A DNA stretch of 34,526 nt from Bacteroidales bacterium (lineage in GTDB: Bacteria; Bacteroidota; Bacteroidia; Bacteroidales; UBA932), in contig JAEEJZ010000050.1 in the NCBI GenBank assembly GCA_016282145.1, positions 1-34,526 on the forward strand, in the 5' to 3' direction. The notes under the pieces are model-generated. The model was not told the origin of the DNA. It saw only the letters and a program-made list of their open reading frames with translations, and searched no databases. A program made the translations under genes and the position numbers. Positions 7,974 to 16,645 of the stretch are shown one piece after another. Position 1 is the first letter of the stretch. Each line of letters opens with the position of its first letter.

Positions 7974-9250
7974 GCAAGCGGATCGTTTATCAGATGCTGC
8001 CCCGGCTTTGGGGACGCGGTCATTTTGCCGACATCGACGGTAAATTCCTGGCGTATCTCCGCTCGCTTGGCGTTGATTACCTGTACCTTACGGGAATTCC
8101 GCGGCACGCGTCCGCAAAACCCTTCGTCAAAGGGGATCCGGGCTGTCCCTATTCCATCTGCGATTACTACGATACGAATCCCTATCTGGCGCAGGAGCCG
8201 GAGCGGCGTATGGAGGAGTTCTCGCTGATGCTGCGCCGCATTCACCGTGCCGGGCTGAAACTGCTCATCGACTTCGTTCCCAATCACGTTTCCTGCGATT
8301 ACGCGGACGCGCACGGCGGCATTCCGGTATTCGGCCATTATGACTACGATTGGTCAGATACGCGCAAGATCAATTACGATCACCCGGAAACCCTTTCCCG
8401 TATGGCCGAAGTGCTGAAATTCTGGGCGGCCAAAGGTGTGGACGGCTTCCGTTGCGATATGGTGGAACTCGTGGGCCCGGACCGTTGCGGGGCGATGATC
8501 TCATCGGCCCGTGCGGCCTTCCCTTCCCTGCTCTTCGTCGCCGAGGTCTATGGCCGGGAGGGTTACCACTCCTTTACGGAGGCAGGCTTTGATCTGCTCT
8601 ATGACAAATCCGGCATTTACGATATCCTGCGCGGAATTTTCTTCCATTTCTGCGGAACCTCGGCGATTACGCGCAACTGGCAGGAACTCGGCGGTCTGCA
8701 GGAGCGGATGCTGAATTTCCTGGAGAACCACGATGAACAGCGCCTGTGCAGCAGCGCCTATGCCGGCAATCCGAAAAAGACGATGGCCCTTGCCGCCGTC
8801 ACAGCCCTGTTCAACCGGGCTTCGCTGATGCTTTATGCGGGCGGGGAACTCGGGGAAAACGCTTCGGAAGCAGCGGACGGCCGCACTTCCATCTTCAATT
8901 GGGTGCATCCGGCATCGCTTCGCAAATTGCATAAATATCTGCATGGCGGAACGCTCGCCAAGGGCGATACCGCCGTACTGGCCCGCTGGCAGTCGCTTCT
9001 GGAACTTGCTTCATCGCCGCTATGCCGGGAAGGAGAAAACTGGGACCTGAATTACTGCAATGCCGCTTCCCCGGGCTTTGACCCGGAGCGTCACTTTGCG
9101 TTCCTGCGCTTCAATCAGGAGCGCTGTATGCTGATTTTCTGCAATTTCAGCGACAAGCCCGCCAGCGTGCGTCTGCACGTTCCGGTGCGGGCGGAGGGCG
9201 ACTATCCCCTCACTGCCGACGCCTGGGATTTTGCCGTCTTAGAGATTTAG
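7970..9250 (+). CDS. Cytoplasmic GH13 (alpha-amylase family) enzyme
   Basis: 426 residues, no signal peptide. The four GH13 regions are all visible: DFVPNHV (101-107), GFRCDMVEL with nucleophile Asp163, FVAEVY with acid/base Glu192, and FLENHDEQR with Asp255. A short beta domain follows (about 350-426). The complete triad means it should be active on alpha-glucosidic bonds, as hydrolase or transglycosidase; the intracellular place suggests maltooligosaccharide or glycogen metabolism rather than food polysaccharide. It overlaps the methyltransferase stop by four bases (ATGA) and its own end overlaps the end of convergent menA by 12 bases. The substrate cannot be read from the sequence. Confidence 0.85.
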   Translation: MSKRIVYQMLPRLWGRGHFADIDGKFLAYLRSLGVDYLYLTGIPRHASAKPFVKGDPGCPYSICDYYDTNPYLAQEPERRMEEFSLMLRRIHRAGLKLLIDFVPNHVSCDYADAHGGIPVFGHYDYDWSDTRKINYDHPETLSRMAEVLKFWAAKGVDGFRCDMVELVGPDRCGAMISSARAAFPSLLFVAEVYGREGYHSFTEAGFDLLYDKSGIYDILRGIFFHFCGTSAITRNWQELGGLQERMLNFLENHDEQRLCSSAYAGNPKKTMALAAVTALFNRASLMLYAGGELGENASEAADGRTSIFNWVHPASLRKLHKYLHGGTLAKGDTAVLARWQSLLELASSPLCREGENWDLNYCNAASPGFDPERHFAFLRFNQERCMLIFCNFSDKPASVRLHVPVRAEGDYPLTADAWDFAVLEI

Positions 9251-10135
9251 CCCGATTCCGAAGAGCAGGGCGAAGACGAAGGTGCCGAGGACCAGCAGCG
9301 GAAGCATCGGATCCAGGGCGCTGTCCCGCCGCAGCCAGGTCCCCTTTACGTGCATCAGATACGCCGGGAAAGTCAGGGCGTAGAGGAAATTCATCGGACC
9401 GGTATAATGCTGGAGCGTATAGATGATGATCAGTGCCCAGCCGCAGAAGATCAGCAGCGTCTGATAGACCCGCGACCCCGTCTGGCCGAGCCGCATCGCC
9501 ACCGTCACGCGCGTGGCGGCATCGGACTTCATATCGCGGATGTTATTGACATTCAGTACACCTACGCTGAAGCAACCGATGGTACAGGCGGGCAGCAGCG
9601 CCGGCATAAGGTCCAGGCTGCGCGTGCAGACATAGTAGCCGCCGCAGACCGACACCAGTCCGAAAAAGAGGAAGACGTAGAGGTCGCCGAAGCCGCGGTA
9701 GCCGTAAGGATGGCGCCCGAGCGTATAGCGCATTGCCGAAAGGATGGCCAGGGCGCCGAGCGTCAGCAGCAGCAGCGCTTCGCGGCTCACCAGCGTCCCC
9801 ATCGCAAACCAGACCATCAGCGCGCCGCTCAGGCAGCAGATCACCACGGTGGATGCAATCAGCCGCTTCATCTCCTCGATGCTGATCTCTCCGTCCTGCA
9901 GCGAGTAGCGAGCGACACTGCGGTCCGCGCTGTCGGTGCCGCTGAGCGTATCGCCGAGCTCGTTGGACAAGTTCGAAAGGATCTGCAGCAGCACGGTCGT
10001 CAGCAGCAGGAAGACGACGGTCAGCGGCCGGAGCGTCGTCTGCGTCGCAGCGATGAAGATGCCGGTCACGACGCCGGAAAGGGAAAGGGGCAGGGTGCGC
10101 AGGCGCATCGAGCGGATACAAGCAGAAACCATCAT
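9239..10135 (-). CDS. menA: 1,4-dihydroxy-2-naphthoate polyprenyltransferase
   Basis: 298 residues, an integral-membrane UbiA-family prenyltransferase that attaches the isoprenoid tail to DHNA in menaquinone synthesis. The first Asp-rich motif is NLSNELGDTLSGTD (55-68) and the second lies in NNIRDMKSDAATR, followed by VAMRLG. Eight or nine hydrophobic segments are evident. The frame is open further upstream, but that extension is antisense-like menG sequence; the ATG at 10135 overlaps the menG stop (ATGA) and gives the usual length for the family. It forms an operon with menG, which performs the next and last step. Confidence 0.92.
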   Translation of the reverse strand: MMVSACIRSMRLRTLPLSLSGVVTGIFIAATQTTLRPLTVVFLLLTTVLLQILSNLSNELGDTLSGTDSADRSVARYSLQDGEISIEEMKRLIASTVVICCLSGALMVWFAMGTLVSREALLLLTLGALAILSAMRYTLGRHPYGYRGFGDLYVFLFFGLVSVCGGYYVCTRSLDLMPALLPACTIGCFSVGVLNVNNIRDMKSDAATRVTVAMRLGQTGSRVYQTLLIFCGWALIIIYTLQHYTGPMNFLYALTFPAYLMHVKGTWLRRDSALDPMLPLLVLGTFVFALLFGIGLNL

Positions 10136-10845
10136 GACTCTAAAGGTTTTACGCCGATATACATCCGGCAGATGCCGAGGCTCAACGCGCGGTGTCTTAC
10201 TTCGGCAAAGCCGCAGCGGCGCATCGTCTCCATCCACTCCAGACGCTTCGGGAACGCGAGCACCGAAGCGGGCAGGTAGCGGTAAGCCTTCCAATCGCCG
10301 GAAACGGCACCGCCGATCAGGGGCAGGATGTGTTTGAAATACAGTTTATAAATGCTGCCGATGACGGGATTCTCCGGCACCGACAGTTCCAGGATCAGCA
10401 GTTTGCCGCCGGGATGCAGCAGCCGGAGGGCTTCGCGCAGGCCCGCTTCGCGGTCGGGAAAATTCCGTATGCCGAAGGCGATGGTAATGCGGTCGAAGGA
10501 AGCGTCCGGGAGGCCAGTCGCGCAAGCATCGCCGCATAGGGTCTGCACCTTGGATTCGAGCCCCTTGCGAGCGAGTTTTTTCCGCATCACCGCCAGCATC
10601 CCTTCGGAAAGATCGAGCCCCGTAAGTTGCGATCCTTCAGCCATTTTTCGTGCGATGGCGATGCTGAAATCGCCCGTGCCGCAGGCCAGATCGAGGATGC
10701 GCTGCGGCTGCCCCGGGCTAAAGATTTCGCGCAGGGCGCGCTGCCTCCATCGTCGGTCGATACCCAGGGAAAGCAGGTGGTTCAGCAGGTCGTAATCCCC
10801 CGCTATCGTGTCGAAAAGACGCCGTATGTTGTCCGTTTGCGGCAT
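10132..10845 (-). CDS. menG: Demethylmenaquinone methyltransferase
   Basis: 237 residues, class I SAM methyltransferase of the UbiE/MenG family; methylates demethylmenaquinone to menaquinone. The SAM-binding motif DLACGTGDF is at 52-60; the N-terminal VRRLFDTIAGDYDLLNHLLS-type block (here IRRLFDTIAGDYDLLN) and FGIRNFPDREAGLREALRLL with PGGKLLILELS are family signatures. No ubiquinone genes are present and the partner is menA, so menaquinone is the likely substrate. A TAACTTTG box lies seven bases before the ATG. Confidence 0.93.
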   Translation of the reverse strand: MPQTDNIRRLFDTIAGDYDLLNHLLSLGIDRRWRQRALREIFSPGQPQRILDLACGTGDFSIAIARKMAEGSQLTGLDLSEGMLAVMRKKLARKGLESKVQTLCGDACATGLPDASFDRITIAFGIRNFPDREAGLREALRLLHPGGKLLILELSVPENPVIGSIYKLYFKHILPLIGGAVSGDWKAYRYLPASVLAFPKRLEWMETMRRCGFAEVRHRALSLGICRMYIGVKPLES

Positions 10846-10849
10846 GGGA

Positions 10850-10880
10850 TTGCAAAGTTACAAAGAAATCCCTAAATTTG
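10850..10880 (+). promoter_or_regulatory. Promoter of the phosphofructokinase gene
   Basis: TTG (10850-10852), 20 bases, TAAATTTG (10873-10880): a perfect consensus match. The leader to the ATG at 10908 is about 20 bases. Confidence 0.8.
10853..10860 (-). promoter_or_regulatory. -7 box of the menG-menA promoter
   Basis: TAACTTTG on the minus strand, a perfect TAnnTTTG, seven bases from the menG ATG. The nearest TTG upstream is 25 bases away, longer than the usual 19-21. It directly abuts the -33 TTG of the phosphofructokinase promoter. Confidence 0.6.
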
Positions 10881-10907
10881 CGTTTCAAATTACGCATAGT
10901 AGTATAT

Positions 10908-12137
10908 ATGAAAGACTCCATCATCATCCTTTGCGGCGGCGGCCCCGCACCCGGTATGAACACCGTGGTCTGCTCCGTTGCCAAGACCTTCCTCGCTCAC
11001 GGTTACCGCGTCATCGGCCTGCACGGCGGTTATTCCGGACTTTTCTCCAAGAATCCCCGTACCGAGGACATCGATTTCTTCAAGGCGGACGCTTACTTCA
11101 ACCGCGGTGGCAGTTATCTGCAGATGAGCCGCTTCAAGCCCACCGACGAGGATTTCGAGAAGAATTTCAACCTGCCCCTTTTCTCCGAGTACAACATCAA
11201 GTTGCTCGTGACCGTCGGTGGCGACGACACCGCTTCCACCGCGAACCGCATCGCCAAGTTCCTCGAGAGCAAGAAATATCCCATCCGCAACATCCACGTC
11301 CCCAAGACCATCGATAACGACCTTCCCCTGCCGGACAACGCGCCGACCTTCGGCTTCAACTCCGCCAAGAACGAGGGTGCGCACATCGCCCGTACGGTCT
11401 ATGAGGATGCCCGCACTTCCGGCAACTGGCTACTGATTTCCGCAATGGGCCGCAGCGCAGGCCATCTCGCGCTGGGTATCGGCGAGGCGACCCACTGCCC
11501 GATGACCATCATCCCCGAGATGTTCAACAAGACCGGGATTTCGGTGGACAAGATCATCAAGCTGACCCTTTCCGCGATTCTCAAGCGCACGATCCTGGGT
11601 ATCCCCTACGGCACCGTGGTGGTGGCAGAGGGCGTGTTCCACGATCTGGATGCAGAGGATATCAAGGCGACCGGCGTGCATATGACCTATGACGAGCACG
11701 GCCATCCGGAACTCGGCAAGATCTCCAAGGCGGTCCTCTTCAACGATATCCTGGAGAAGGAATTCAAGAAGGTGGGGATGAAGGTCAAGACCCGTCCCGT
11801 GGAAATCGGTTACGACGTCCGCTGCCAGGATCCCGTGGCCTTCGACCTGAGCTACTGCTCAGAGTTGGCGATGGGTGCCTACGAACTCTTTGCCAAGGGT
11901 GAGACCGGCTGCATGGTCTATGTGGACGCTTTCGGCAACGCCCGTCCCCTCTATCTGCACGACCTGCAGAACGCCGAGGGCAAGATTCCCCCGCGTCGCG
12001 TGGACATCGAGGGCGGTATTGCGCAGAACTACTACAAGAACATCTGCCACTACATCACTCCCGCCGACTACGAGGCCGCCAAGGCCTATGTACCGAACCC
12101 CGAGGACTACGACTTCAAGAAGATCCTGGGCTGGTAA
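10908..12137 (+). CDS. 6-phosphofructokinase, probably pyrophosphate-dependent
   Basis: 409 residues; phosphorylates fructose 6-phosphate in glycolysis. The N-terminal GGGPAPGMN block (10-18) is the family start. The phosphoryl-donor loop reads GGDDTAS (104-110), where ATP enzymes have GGDGS, and the catalytic loop reads PKTIDND (132-138), where ATP enzymes have PGTIDND. Both changes (Asp for Gly, Lys for Gly) are the recognised marks of pyrophosphate-using enzymes, whose reaction is near equilibrium and so could also run towards gluconeogenesis. The ATG at 10908 was chosen over an upstream TTG at 10878 because that one lies within the promoter. It stands alone, followed by a strong terminator. 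Confidence 0.9.
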   Translation: MKDSIIILCGGGPAPGMNTVVCSVAKTFLAHGYRVIGLHGGYSGLFSKNPRTEDIDFFKADAYFNRGGSYLQMSRFKPTDEDFEKNFNLPLFSEYNIKLLVTVGGDDTASTANRIAKFLESKKYPIRNIHVPKTIDNDLPLPDNAPTFGFNSAKNEGAHIARTVYEDARTSGNWLLISAMGRSAGHLALGIGEATHCPMTIIPEMFNKTGISVDKIIKLTLSAILKRTILGIPYGTVVVAEGVFHDLDAEDIKATGVHMTYDEHGHPELGKISKAVLFNDILEKEFKKVGMKVKTRPVEIGYDVRCQDPVAFDLSYCSELAMGAYELFAKGETGCMVYVDAFGNARPLYLHDLQNAEGKIPPRRVDIEGGIAQNYYKNICHYITPADYEAAKAYVPNPEDYDFKKILGW

Positions 12138-12159
12138 TTTTTACTGGCTTTTGATAATG

Positions 12160-12195
12160 AAAGAGGGTGACCGATAAAGTCACCCTCTTTTCTTT
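12160..12195. terminator. Terminator shared by the phosphofructokinase gene and the nine-gene minus-strand run
   Basis: A perfect 12-base-pair stem (AAAGAGGGTGAC / GTCACCCTCTTT, 12160-12190, seven-base loop) followed by TCTTT on the plus strand. It lies 22 bases after the phosphofructokinase stop and 15 bases beyond the end of the minus-strand gene at 12211; T-richness is poorer in the minus direction. Confidence 0.85.
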
Positions 12196-12210
12196 AGAAC
12201 CTGAAGTTGT

Positions 12211-13626
12211 CTAGCCTTCCCGCTTGATGGTGACTTCGCGCACCAGGCAGCCGGGCATGATCTTTTCCATACCCATCGTGACTTTGAAGGTCGTTGCGCC
12301 GAGGGTAGGATCTCCCTTCGTCTTTTCCTTCTTGTCACCCTTCACCTTCTTGTCCTTGGTATCGGAGGCTACCTCGCCGGGCTTGGCGTCGGCAGGGGCA
12401 TCGCCGTTGGCGATATCCTGTGCAATGGCCTGAGCCTCGTCAAGGGCACCGAAGCGGTTATCCCAGATCTTCTCGGGATCCGGTTTGAGCATCGCAACGC
12501 GCTTGTAACTGCGCTTGCCGTTCTCGTCCATAACGCCCATCAGCACTTCATACTCAGACTTGTTGTTGACGCCTTCCTTGAGACCGATCTGTACCTGGAC
12601 GGTCTTGTCCTCGGTATTGATCTTCCAGATGGGAACGTTGACCTTGAACTCGTCATAGGAACGCTGCAACTGGACGATGGCCTTATCGATGGCACGGGAA
12701 CAAACCGTCAGCATCTGTTCCTCCTTGCTCTTCTTGGAGAAACTCTTGGAGGAGACATTCTCAGCGGAAGTCCGGGTCTCACCGATGTAGGAGAGCTTGA
12801 AGATGTCGGAGGCGTCGAAAGCCGCCCTGCGCGCGGGATCGCTTGCGCCCTGGTACCAGTAATCCTTGTAGAAGGTCCCGGCTATCTCGTCGTTCCAGTC
12901 CAGGCGGTAGAGGTAGGTGGTGATGTTCACGGTAAAGCCGTCAATCTCATTGACAGCTGCACCCGCCATATTCCCCAGGTCACGGACCGCACTGCTGCCC
13001 AGCAGGGCCCCAGCGATTCCGCCCAGGATGGCAACGGATTTTCCGGCCACCTCTGAGGCTTTGCCCTTATCTACGAAGGTGATGTCGTTGACGATCATAA
13101 AGGTCTTGCCGATCAGGTCCTCGCCCGCATCGCCGAGCATGGCGATATTGCGGTCAGTTTCACCGGCGTTCTTGATATCGGCCTGGGAAGCGTCATAAAA
13201 ACCGCGCTCCTGGATAAGGTTCATATCAAAGGCTCCGGTCGCGGGATTGCGGTCGAACCACTTGGCTACCAGTTCGCGGGGAACGTGATTCGACGCGATG
13301 AACGCATCAATGTCAGCCAGGTTCGATTCCGCTTTTTTCTTACCGCCCTGCTTCATCTTATCCATGCTGGATTCGATGAAACGGGTTTCCATCGGCAGGT
13401 TATGGTCATTGAACTTGTCCGGAATGGGAATTACGCGGAAAGCCCCTTCAATCTCGGTGGCATACTGGAATCCGGAATGCTTGATCAGCACGGAGTACAG
13501 GGAACTGCGGCGGTATTTAATCAGGGAGCCGTCTTCTGCGCGCCCGTCGGCGCTGGCTGCATCCTGGGCAAGGGCCGCCACCGTGGCGGCAAGCATCATC
13601 GATGCGATAAGGAATAGTTTTTTCAT
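12211..13626 (-). CDS. Exported protein of unknown function, last gene of the envelope run
   Basis: 471 residues with a Sec signal peptide (MKKLFLIASMMLAATVAALA, cut before QDA). A glycine-rich hydrophobic stretch at about 197-214 (VAILGGIAGALLGSSAV) could insert into or pack against a membrane, and the C-terminal part has a low-complexity Lys/Asp linker (about 415-443) before a last folded segment TFKVTMGMEKIMPG. I know of no named domain for it. It follows the gene upstream by 12 bases and is the 3' end of a nine-gene minus-strand run. Periplasmic or outer-membrane-attached location is an inference from the signal peptide only. Confidence 0.75.
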   Translation of the reverse strand: MKKLFLIASMMLAATVAALAQDAASADGRAEDGSLIKYRRSSLYSVLIKHSGFQYATEIEGAFRVIPIPDKFNDHNLPMETRFIESSMDKMKQGGKKKAESNLADIDAFIASNHVPRELVAKWFDRNPATGAFDMNLIQERGFYDASQADIKNAGETDRNIAMLGDAGEDLIGKTFMIVNDITFVDKGKASEVAGKSVAILGGIAGALLGSSAVRDLGNMAGAAVNEIDGFTVNITTYLYRLDWNDEIAGTFYKDYWYQGASDPARRAAFDASDIFKLSYIGETRTSAENVSSKSFSKKSKEEQMLTVCSRAIDKAIVQLQRSYDEFKVNVPIWKINTEDKTVQVQIGLKEGVNNKSEYEVLMGVMDENGKRSYKRVAMLKPDPEKIWDNRFGALDEAQAIAQDIANGDAPADAKPGEVASDTKDKKVKGDKKEKTKGDPTLGATTFKVTMGMEKIMPGCLVREVTIKREG

Positions 13627-13638
13627 AGGTCAAAGCGG

Positions 13639-14604
13639 TTACCAAAGCCAGGCATTATAATAGGCGTTGGCTTTCTGATTATTTCCATAAGCGACACCCA
13701 CTGCCCTCCAGGCTTCAGTCTCACGCTTCTTGAGGTCGTATTCGCGGTCTTCGCGCTTTTCTTCGCGCTTGCGATAGTAGTCGATATCGCTCTTGACACG
13801 CGCTTTCATTTCGTCGGAGAGCTTCATCGCCTCCGGATAGCAGGACGAATCCGGCAGAATCAGCGCCAGATACTCCCCTGCTTCAGCCGCAGCGGCGGCA
13901 TCCTGGCCGGCGTTCCAGATGGAGCGGGCTTTGGCCAGGTTGCGCTTGGCTTCATCGTCAATATACTTCTGATAAATCTCAGAAGCAGTATCCATCACCT
14001 TCCAATATGAAGGAATAGCTTCGGGCACCTGGGAGAGGATAGCCAGCGCCGACGCGTAATTGTAGGCTTTGGCCTCGTTCTGAGCGCGGGTGATGATGTT
14101 TTCCAGCTGCTCCTCATAGTACTGTGCAATCTTGACTGCAGAGCCTTTAAGGAAGGCGCCGAGTTTAGGATTCGACGGATTGACGGCCCGGAAGCAGGCC
14201 AGATAGGACTTGGTCTCGGACTGGTCCACACCCTGGCTGGGGAAACTTACGGAATCGAAGATCTTCTTCGTGAAGGAATCCACCACGTAGAAGGTCAGGT
14301 CCAGTTTCTGGAAATACTTGGGAGGAGGTCCGGGAATGACATATTTCTCCTCTACGGTGGCCTGGCAGGTCAGGAAGAACTGGTTGTTGTCATCCGTCGC
14401 GCCGAGCCCGTTACGGGAGGCGGCAGCACGCATCTTGTTGGTCAGTGATGCTACGGCCTCGGGGGGGACGTTGGTGGACTGCTCGGAGAAGAAGATGGAA
14501 ATCGGGATGGCAGGGACCTCGCCGGCGGCGGGTGCCTGGGCATTCGCGGCTCCCGCAAAGAGCAGAAGGGCGGAAGCGATGCCGATAATGTGTTTGAAAT
14601 TCAT
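13639..14604 (-). CDS. Exported protein of unknown function with a TPR-like middle
   Basis: 321 residues from the ATG at 14604; the frame continues upstream but only the ATG gives a signal peptide (MNFKHIIGIASALLLFAGAANA, cut before QAP). The N-terminal half (about 30-190) looks like a beta-rich domain starting VPAIPISIFFSEQ. A helical part follows with the pattern YNYASALAILSQVPE and ALILPDSSCYPEAMKL, reminiscent of TPR-type repeats, then a highly charged helix (KREEKREDREYDLKKRE) and a tail rich in Tyr, Asn and Trp. No named family recognised. Gap of 11 bases to the gene before and 12 to the gene after: same operon. Confidence 0.75.
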   Translation of the reverse strand: MNFKHIIGIASALLLFAGAANAQAPAAGEVPAIPISIFFSEQSTNVPPEAVASLTNKMRAAASRNGLGATDDNNQFFLTCQATVEEKYVIPGPPPKYFQKLDLTFYVVDSFTKKIFDSVSFPSQGVDQSETKSYLACFRAVNPSNPKLGAFLKGSAVKIAQYYEEQLENIITRAQNEAKAYNYASALAILSQVPEAIPSYWKVMDTASEIYQKYIDDEAKRNLAKARSIWNAGQDAAAAAEAGEYLALILPDSSCYPEAMKLSDEMKARVKSDIDYYRKREEKREDREYDLKKRETEAWRAVGVAYGNNQKANAYYNAWLW

Positions 14605-14615
14605 AGGTCGATCGA

Positions 14616-15566
14616 TTACTTGTTGCCGATGATGATGATGGACTTGCCGAGTCCGGCGTTGATCTGCTTGATGAGCGGGATATTGCAAGGCTCGCCCTTG
14701 AGGTACTTGACCAGGTTGCGGCCAAAGTGATTGGCTGCCATGGCACGCCCCTTCTCGTCATAGATAGGCATACGAACGGATTCGAACTTCATATTGAGTT
14801 CGGTATCGTCGGCAAGGTTGTAACGATGGTTCACGGTATTCTCGTTCACCCAGTCTTCGATGATTTCCTTGAGTTCCTTGTCACCGTATTCGGTTTCCAG
14901 GTTGATCCCTTCATCGTTCTCAAACACATTGATGTCCAGGGAAATCTCACGGCCGTTTTCGAGCAGGTCTTCGAAATGGGCCTGGAGACGGTCGCAGAAT
15001 TCGTCGATGTGCGCGTTCACCGCTTCGGAGAGCAGTACGGGCAGCTCGGCGGTAAACGAAGGGGCGCCGGTACCGGTGGAAGTCGCTACTTCCTTGTCGG
15101 TGTAGGAATCCAGTCCCTGGAGAGTGTAGGTCACGGACTGTTTGGGGCCCATCGTATTGACGCTCCAGGTAAGCTGCATAATGATGTCGGCGCGGGCGCG
15201 GTTACGCAACTGCATCAGCGGGTTGGACTGTACGCCGCTGCCGTCTGCCGCAGAAACGGCCGCCATCTCAGCCGAAGAATTGTCGATGCTCTTGAGCACG
15301 GACTCCAGGTTCTTCAGGGGGAAGCCGCGGTCAGCCATGAGGCCGTTGAGTTGCGAAATCACGGGAAGCAGCTGGGGGTTTTCCATGAGGGCCTTGCGAT
15401 AATCGGGAATGTAGGTCGCCACACCCTGATTGTCATAGGTCGTCATGAACCCGTTCTGATTGCACCAGAGATCGCTGGGAACCACCATGATGGACGGCTT
15501 CTTGGCCTGTCCCATCGCGACGAGGGAAAGGCATACCGCCGCCGCTGCAAGAATCAATTTTTTCAT
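14616..15566 (-). CDS. Exported protein resembling the Bacteroidota DUF6175 family
   Basis: 316 residues, signal peptide MKKLILAAAAVCLSLVAMG. The mature start KKPSIMVVPSDLWCNQNGF followed by YDNQGVATYIPDYRKAL and MADRGFPLKNLESVLKSID recalls a conserved Bacteroidota family I know as DUF6175, function unknown; I could not verify the number. The middle ARADIIMQLTWSVN and the Asp/Glu-rich region (about 195-240) are conserved-looking, and the end is GLGKSIIIIGNK. It starts a single base pair away from the lipoprotein stop upstream, so it is firmly in the operon. Confidence 0.75.
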   Translation of the reverse strand: MKKLILAAAAVCLSLVAMGQAKKPSIMVVPSDLWCNQNGFMTTYDNQGVATYIPDYRKALMENPQLLPVISQLNGLMADRGFPLKNLESVLKSIDNSSAEMAAVSAADGSGVQSNPLMQLRNRARADIIMQLTWSVNTMGPKQSVTYTLQGLDSYTDKEVATSTGTGAPSFTAELPVLLSEAVNAHIDEFCDRLQAHFEDLLENGREISLDINVFENDEGINLETEYGDKELKEIIEDWVNENTVNHRYNLADDTELNMKFESVRMPIYDEKGRAMAANHFGRNLVKYLKGEPCNIPLIKQINAGLGKSIIIIGNK

Positions 15567-15567
15567 A

Positions 15568-16044
15568 TTACTTTAAAATTCCGTTTTCCTTGAGGTATTC
15601 TTTCAGTTCAGGACGCAGGACCCGCAAGGTCGTTCCCTGTTTCATCTCGAGTTTATTCTCCTCCTTGACGGAAGACAGGGGCTTGCGGTCCTCGGTAGTA
15701 ACAAAGGAACGGTAATATCCCTTGTCCTGGAAGAAGGCGTTGAAGAACTGCTCATACTTTTCCTGGGCGTTCACCTCGGTCACGAGGGGCTTGGATGCCA
15801 TAGGATTGCCGGGAACGTTGATGCCCTTGAAGATGACGTCACGGACGGCGTTCTTCCAGGCCTGCTCCCTGGCGTTGGCGCCGGTACGGCCGGAACCGTA
15901 TGCCCTGAGCACCATGGAGCCGTCAGCGTCATAGCGGATGAGAGCAGTGGGAGAATTGTAATAAGAAGAGGTGGTTTTCTGCGCAGCGCAACCGGCGAAC
16001 AAAAGCGCCGCTGCTGCCAGTAATAACAGAATGTTCTTTTTCAT
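15568..16044 (-). CDS. Small lipoprotein, paralogue of the protein encoded at 16646-17140
   Basis: 158 residues from the ATG at 16044 (an upstream ATG at 16059 would overlap the previous stop). Lipoprotein signal: MKKNILLLLAAAALLFAGC with Cys19 as the lipid-bearing residue. The mature part carries the pattern ANAREQAWKNAVRDVIFKG, then a PLVTEVN segment, FFNAFFQDKGYYRSFV, and a C-terminal LKEYLKENGILK. Each of these has a counterpart in the soluble protein two genes upstream. The Ala-rich helix feeding into a beta region is reminiscent of LPP20/FlgT_N-like domains, but that is only an impression. Confidence 0.78.
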   Translation of the reverse strand: MKKNILLLLAAAALLFAGCAAQKTTSSYYNSPTALIRYDADGSMVLRAYGSGRTGANAREQAWKNAVRDVIFKGINVPGNPMASKPLVTEVNAQEKYEQFFNAFFQDKGYYRSFVTTEDRKPLSSVKEENKLEMKQGTTLRVLRPELKEYLKENGILK

Positions 16045-16048
16045 AATC

Positions 16049-16630
16049 CTAGAATTCATAAGCCAGTTTAAGCATCGCGCCGTGAAGGAAGCCTTTCAGC
16101 AGGATACCTTCCACGTTGAAAACTGAATGTTGTCCCATATAGGCGATACCGAGGATGAAGTGATGCCGCTCTTCATCACCGAAGCGAAGACCGATCATCG
16201 GGGAGAACATGACACCATCATTGAAGGTGTAACCGACGTCCAGGCTCCAGCAGGGAACGACGGAACGGTATTCTCCGGAAATCATCAGGCCCCTCAAATC
16301 CAGGAAAAGCGGGACAGCGATTCCGGAGCGGGATTTACGATAGAGATTGTTGATATAATAACGGACACCAACGCCGCCACCGAGCTGGAAGAACTCGTTG
16401 AAGCGGTAACCGGCGATTACCTGGGCCTGAATCGGTCCGTAAACGGACAATTCGTTGGCCAACACGCCGCCAAGCAATTCGCCGCCCCACCAGAAGCCAC
16501 TCTCCTGAATGGTGTAATCCGTATATTTCCCCTTATTGACGGAAGGGACGGAAGGAGTCGTAGGGACTTGTGCAAAAACCGCCAGCGACCCCAGCAGGGC
16601 GCAAAGCGAAGTAATGAGGAACTTTTTCAT
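16049..16630 (-). CDS. Outer-membrane beta-barrel protein of the envelope run
   Basis: 193 residues, signal peptide MKKFLITSLCALLGSLAVFA cut before QVP. The mature part has a short Pro/Ser/Thr linker, then about eight alternating strands (for example AQVIAGYRFNEFFQLGGGVGVRYYI and SGIAVPLFLDLRG, each shown here in part) and ends LKLAYEF with the C-terminal Phe typical of BAM substrates. This suggests a small monomeric barrel. It lies between the two paralogous small proteins, with gaps of 15 and 4 bases, so all three probably act together. Confidence 0.78.
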   Translation of the reverse strand: MKKFLITSLCALLGSLAVFAQVPTTPSVPSVNKGKYTDYTIQESGFWWGGELLGGVLANELSVYGPIQAQVIAGYRFNEFFQLGGGVGVRYYINNLYRKSRSGIAVPLFLDLRGLMISGEYRSVVPCWSLDVGYTFNDGVMFSPMIGLRFGDEERHHFILGIAYMGQHSVFNVEGILLKGFLHGAMLKLAYEF

Positions 16631-16645
16631 AGGACGGAAAATTTA

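Noticed and set aside
10136..10294. Longer N-terminus for menA
   Set aside because: The extra 53 residues lie over menG and are rich in antisense-like composition; the ATGA overlap at 10135 fits better.
14605..14688. Longer N-terminus for the protein ending at 13639
   Set aside because: It overlaps the previous gene and would bury the signal peptide.
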